Source: Deltaproteobacteria bacterium (GTDB lineage Bacteria; Desulfobacterota; BSN033; UBA1163). From it: a stretch of DNA of 55,459 bases. The translations under genes and the position numbers were made by a program. The stretch spans positions 1 to 55,459 of the forward strand of contig VGRY01000021.1 of NCBI GenBank assembly GCA_016875195.1, given 5' to 3'. The notes under the pieces are model-generated. The model saw only the letters and a list, made by a program, of their open reading frames with translations. It was not told where the DNA came from and made no database searches. Shown one piece after another: positions 53,149 to 55,459 of the stretch (position 1 is the stretch's first letter; each line of letters starts with the position of its first letter).

Positions 53149-53441
53149 GTTTGTTCTCTCTTTTCTATCGTTGTGTGAATTGGATTACTTGAGGGCCAAA
53201 AACATGATCTCCGTCGTTGAATTGTAAATTCCAATGATAAAAAATCAGACAGCAGGCACGTTCAAATGGATGTCGATTCGAGTGAAAGCCGATCTCTCGG
53301 AAAGGCTGCAATCAAGGTGCCATTTCTTTATCTTTAGGAAAGCAGGTTTAAATAGCCGATCATTCAAGATTTCTACTTCAGTCAACGATTTAAAGTTAAT
53401 TTCATTGGATGTGTGATTGGGACTTTTTGTCGGCATCACTG

Positions 53442-53606
53442 TACTTTTTGGCATGGATCAGAGAAAATGTTACCATTAAAAAGATTCTTTCCTTGATTCA
53501 GAAGCTGAGAAAAGAGAAGAATGAGGCTGCCTATTTCTTTGAATTTGAGCGGGCCTTCGAGGTCCTGGACAAGATCTAAAAACTCGAAGAGATGGAGTTG
53601 AAGATG
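53442..53606 (+). pseudogene. Decayed second copy of the uvrB 3' end (UVR domain)
   Basis: Reads YFLAWIRENVTIKKILSLIQ, then KLRKEKNEAAYFFEFERAFE, VLDKI, a TAA stop (53577-53579), then KLEEMELKM. It is colinear with the last ~55 residues of UvrB (51600-51767), with the stop replacing the glutamine in [10 protein letters not shown]. Roughly half the residues match. It is not expressed as a protein. Elsewhere in the 53149-53744 gap I see no gene. Confidence 0.8.
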
Positions 53607-53744
53607 GGGGTAATTTACCATAGGATTGAAGATTACCGTCAGATATCTTATTCTTATTCGCAGTGGTAGGGGTATGTCCGGTAGGCCCATATAGGACTGC
53701 CCCCGGATGTCGATTACCACATGTAACTCATGAAAGGATCGGAC

Positions 53745-54431
53745 ATGGACGAGAAAAAAGATAAGATGTCTTATGAAGACTTCCACAAGACAGCGTCAGA
53801 CTATGGCGAAGACAAGGGACACGATTTTCTCACTGACCCTGCCGCTGTTGCGAAGGCCAGGGAAAAAGCCGAAGGCGAAAAGGCGGTGAGTCACGGAGAT
53901 ATGCTCCGCGCGACCCGGGAAAAGCGGGGGTTTTCCCTTGAGGAGTTGGCTACCAAAACCGGCATTCCCCGAGACGCACTGGCCCAACTTGAAGCCGGTG
54001 AATCCATGTTGCCTCTTGGGCAGGTCATCAAACTGAGCAAAGTCCTTTCTCTTCGGATGGCGGATGTGATATCTCCAGGGAAAGAGGCGTTCACCATTGT
54101 GAAATCCGATCAGCGCCAGAGTTTTTCTCGTTTCGGAAAAGCCAGGGAAGTCAGTTACGGATACGAATACGAGTCCCTGGCTGCCCAAAAGAAGAATCGG
54201 GCGATGGAGCCCTTCATTGTTACGCTCCATCCCTCTATAGCTGATGAGCCTTCTTCGCACGACGGGCAGGAGTTTATCTATGTCCTGGAAGGCGAAATGG
54301 AAGTCATTATCGAGAATACCCGAGACGTCCTGAAACCCGGCGACGCTGTCTACTACGATTCCACAAATATGCATCTGGTAAAAGCTCATGGAGGAAAGCC
54401 GGCAAAGATCCTCGCTGTACTCATCAGTTGA
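53745..54431 (+). CDS. XRE-family regulator with C-terminal cupin domain
   Basis: 228 residues from the ATG at 53745 (AAGGA six bases upstream); another ATG five codons earlier has no site. Residues about 55-110 form a lambda-repressor-like helix-turn-helix (MLRATREKRGFSLEELATKT, then IPRDALAQLEAGESMLPLGQ). The C-terminus is a cupin (SSHDGQEFIYVLEGEMEVII, then LKPGDAVYYDSTNMHLVKAH). Such proteins bind a small ligand and regulate neighbouring or distant metabolic genes. An extra charged N-terminal ~50 residues is unusual. No target is evident. Confidence 0.85.
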   Translation: MDEKKDKMSYEDFHKTASDYGEDKGHDFLTDPAAVAKAREKAEGEKAVSHGDMLRATREKRGFSLEELATKTGIPRDALAQLEAGESMLPLGQVIKLSKVLSLRMADVISPGKEAFTIVKSDQRQSFSRFGKAREVSYGYEYESLAAQKKNRAMEPFIVTLHPSIADEPSSHDGQEFIYVLEGEMEVIIENTRDVLKPGDAVYYDSTNMHLVKAHGGKPAKILAVLIS

Positions 54432-54556
54432 GCAAAATAAAGCTTTAGTGCAACGGTCATTCGGTATTGGATTAACCCTTGATCTCACCATAACCTCTTC
54501 CCTTCTGAGGCTGTATTAAAAACTCATTAATTTTGAACACCAGGAATAAAAAGGCC

Positions 54557-54585
54557 TTGACTAATCGCATCAATTTAAATATAAT
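54557..54585 (+). promoter_or_regulatory. Promoter of the 54.6-kb vapBC locus
   Basis: TTGACT (54557-54562), exactly 17 bases, TATAAT (54580-54585), 26 bases before the antitoxin ATG. Two ATAATTAT-type palindromes (54581-54588 and 54606-54613) around the start may be operator sites. Confidence 0.75.
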
Positions 54586-54611
54586 TATGCACAAAAATAG
54601 AGGGTAATTAT

Positions 54612-54818
54612 ATGCGAACAACACTTGATATTGATGCAGAGCTTATCGAAAAAGTAGTGAAAACGACCGGAGCCAATTCAAAGAAAAAGGCAATCGAGAT
54701 TGCAATGAAGGAATACCTTCGCCTTAAACGCCGAAAAGAATTGAGCGATTTAATCGGCAATTATGAACAGTTTACCGTTACTCTAAAAGATTTGAAAAAG
54801 ATGCGGAAGGATTCCTAA
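54612..54818 (+). CDS. VapB-family antitoxin
   Basis: 68 residues. Typical VapB form: MRTTLDIDAELIEKVVKTTG, then NSKKKAIEIAMKEYLRLKRR, a ribbon-helix-helix-like DNA-binding start and a short tail (LSDLIGNYEQ) that binds the toxin. AGAGGG before the ATG. One base separates it from the toxin gene. Confidence 0.87.
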   Translation: MRTTLDIDAELIEKVVKTTGANSKKKAIEIAMKEYLRLKRRKELSDLIGNYEQFTVTLKDLKKMRKDS

Positions 54819-54819
54819 G

Positions 54820-55227
54820 ATGATTTTCATTGATTCCTCTGCCTGGATCGCCAGCTTTAAGAAAACAGGGGATGAGGAGCTTAAAGATTTCATGAGGCAG
54901 GCGATTGTCTCTGGCCTTGCAGTTACCTCACCTATTATCATATTGGAGCTTCTTCAGGGTTGCCGGTCTGTAGGTGAACGAGACTCCCTAAGAACGAGAT
55001 TGGAAAGCCTGGACACTCTCCCTCTTACTAAAGACGTTTGGGAACAGGCCTACGAACTCGGCTTTTCACTAAGAAGAAAAGGGCTGACTATTCCGACGGT
55101 AGATTTGATCATTGCCGCTCTTGCCATAGAACATAAAAGTTTGTTACTCCATCACGACGAACATTATGAAATGATCGCTCCCCACTTCCCTATCCTCCAG
55201 ACGAAATATTTTGGATTAAAGCAATAA
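54820..55227 (+). CDS. VapC-family PIN-domain toxin
   Basis: 135 residues. PIN residues in order: D5 in MIFIDSSAWIASF, E in ITSPIIILELLQG-like SPIIILELLQGCRS, D in IPTVDLIIAALAIE and HHDEHYEMIA at the end. Predicted magnesium-dependent RNase held in check by the VapB partner. It is not closely similar to the 33.2-kb PIN toxin, so the two loci were probably acquired independently. Confidence 0.88.
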   Translation: MIFIDSSAWIASFKKTGDEELKDFMRQAIVSGLAVTSPIIILELLQGCRSVGERDSLRTRLESLDTLPLTKDVWEQAYELGFSLRRKGLTIPTVDLIIAALAIEHKSLLLHHDEHYEMIAPHFPILQTKYFGLKQ

Positions 55228-55336
55228 AAACAAACCTGGATATCTTCCTGTAACATTCACTTCCCAAAAATCTAAAAAGGGTGTATATTACAAAAGCAAA
55301 TGAACAATAGATAGGCCCAAAGGTGGATCGGAGGTA

Positions 55337-55459
55337 ATGTCAAGTCTTTTGTGTCAGCAAGAGAAATGGGGTAGCTGTTCGTTGTTTAAGATTCTCATAG
55401 GTGAAGACAGAAAACAGAATACGTTCCATACTGGTTCGATCACTAAAGGTGCCCATGGG
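55337..55459 (+). CDS. Possible start of a gene cut by the window edge
   Basis: An ATG at 55337 opens 41 codons to the last base without a stop (MSSLLCQQEKWGSCSLFKIL and on). GGAGG lies only two bases before the ATG, closer than usual, and an extended -10-like TGTATATT is at 55281. No family recognised from the fragment. Confidence 0.35.
   Translation, partial: MSSLLCQQEKWGSCSLFKILIGEDRKQNTFHTGSITKGAHG

Noticed and set aside
53796..54491. 231-residue minus-strand frame opposite the XRE-cupin gene
   Set aside because: The plus-strand protein has clear helix-turn-helix and cupin motifs, so the long antisense frame is incidental.

Overview
The window looks like a chromosomal segment of a Gram-negative, probably anaerobic bacterium of the Desulfobacterota (deltaproteobacterial) type. 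Supporting signs are a Tol-Pal envelope cluster with lipoproteins, a stand-alone Sat-type sulfate adenylyltransferase next to a TSUP anion exporter, a corrinoid/Fe-S reductive-dehalogenase-like protein, a NapH/NapG-like polyferredoxin, many TPR proteins and a high load of small toxin-antitoxin pairs. Taxonomy is inferred from gene content only. GTG and TTG starts are common. I saw no rRNA, tRNA or CRISPR array.

Layout. 0-13 kb is accessory DNA rich in debris: a partial ORF6N-like gene, a truncated WYL regulator, TPR proteins, a NERD-helicase, an IS110 transposase remnant, a RHH/TPR/rhomboid operon, a truncated Ser/Thr kinase, a PD-(D/E)XK-like nuclease, and two copies of a compact structured RNA-like element (6242-6329, 11617-11716). 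13.3-26.9 kb is an apparently co-directional catabolic/sulfur island. It holds an N-acyl-D-amino-acid deacylase, a tripartite tricarboxylate transporter (TctC, TctB, TctA), a GntR/UTRA regulator, two copies of a module made of an arylsulfotransferase-like beta-propeller followed by a CysD-like PP-loop ATPase, a reductive-dehalogenase-like protein between the two modules, then sulfate adenylyltransferase and a TSUP permease. This island is the best candidate for an undescribed system.

27-34 kb is again accessory: a BrnT-type toxin-antitoxin pair, a DUF72 protein, a DUF559 nuclease-like protein, a secreted InlB/HYDIN-like protein, a doubly deleted second copy of the DUF72 unit (32571-32940) and a VapBC pair. 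34-41.5 kb is conserved core on the minus strand: a LysR regulator followed by TolA/TonB-like, TolB, Pal and CpoB, then groES-groEL. 41.6-45.3 kb is a plus-strand redox operon (beta-propeller, Tat-exported DUF362 protein, NapGH-like polyferredoxin). 45.8-55.5 kb mixes a two-gene restriction-like unit, three toxin-antitoxin pairs, tag, uvrB (coupled to a Phd/ParE pair), a bactofilin/M23 peptidase pair, a decayed second uvrB 3' end and an XRE-cupin regulator.

Intergenic DNA is full of dispersed repeats. The most notable is a bipartite element (GGGGTCAG, then 30-90 nt, then GTGTCCTCCCTAAAAA) present at least six times. Recombination between two of its copies explains one of the deletions in the second DUF72 unit. 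Functions given below come from reading motifs by eye; no database search was run.
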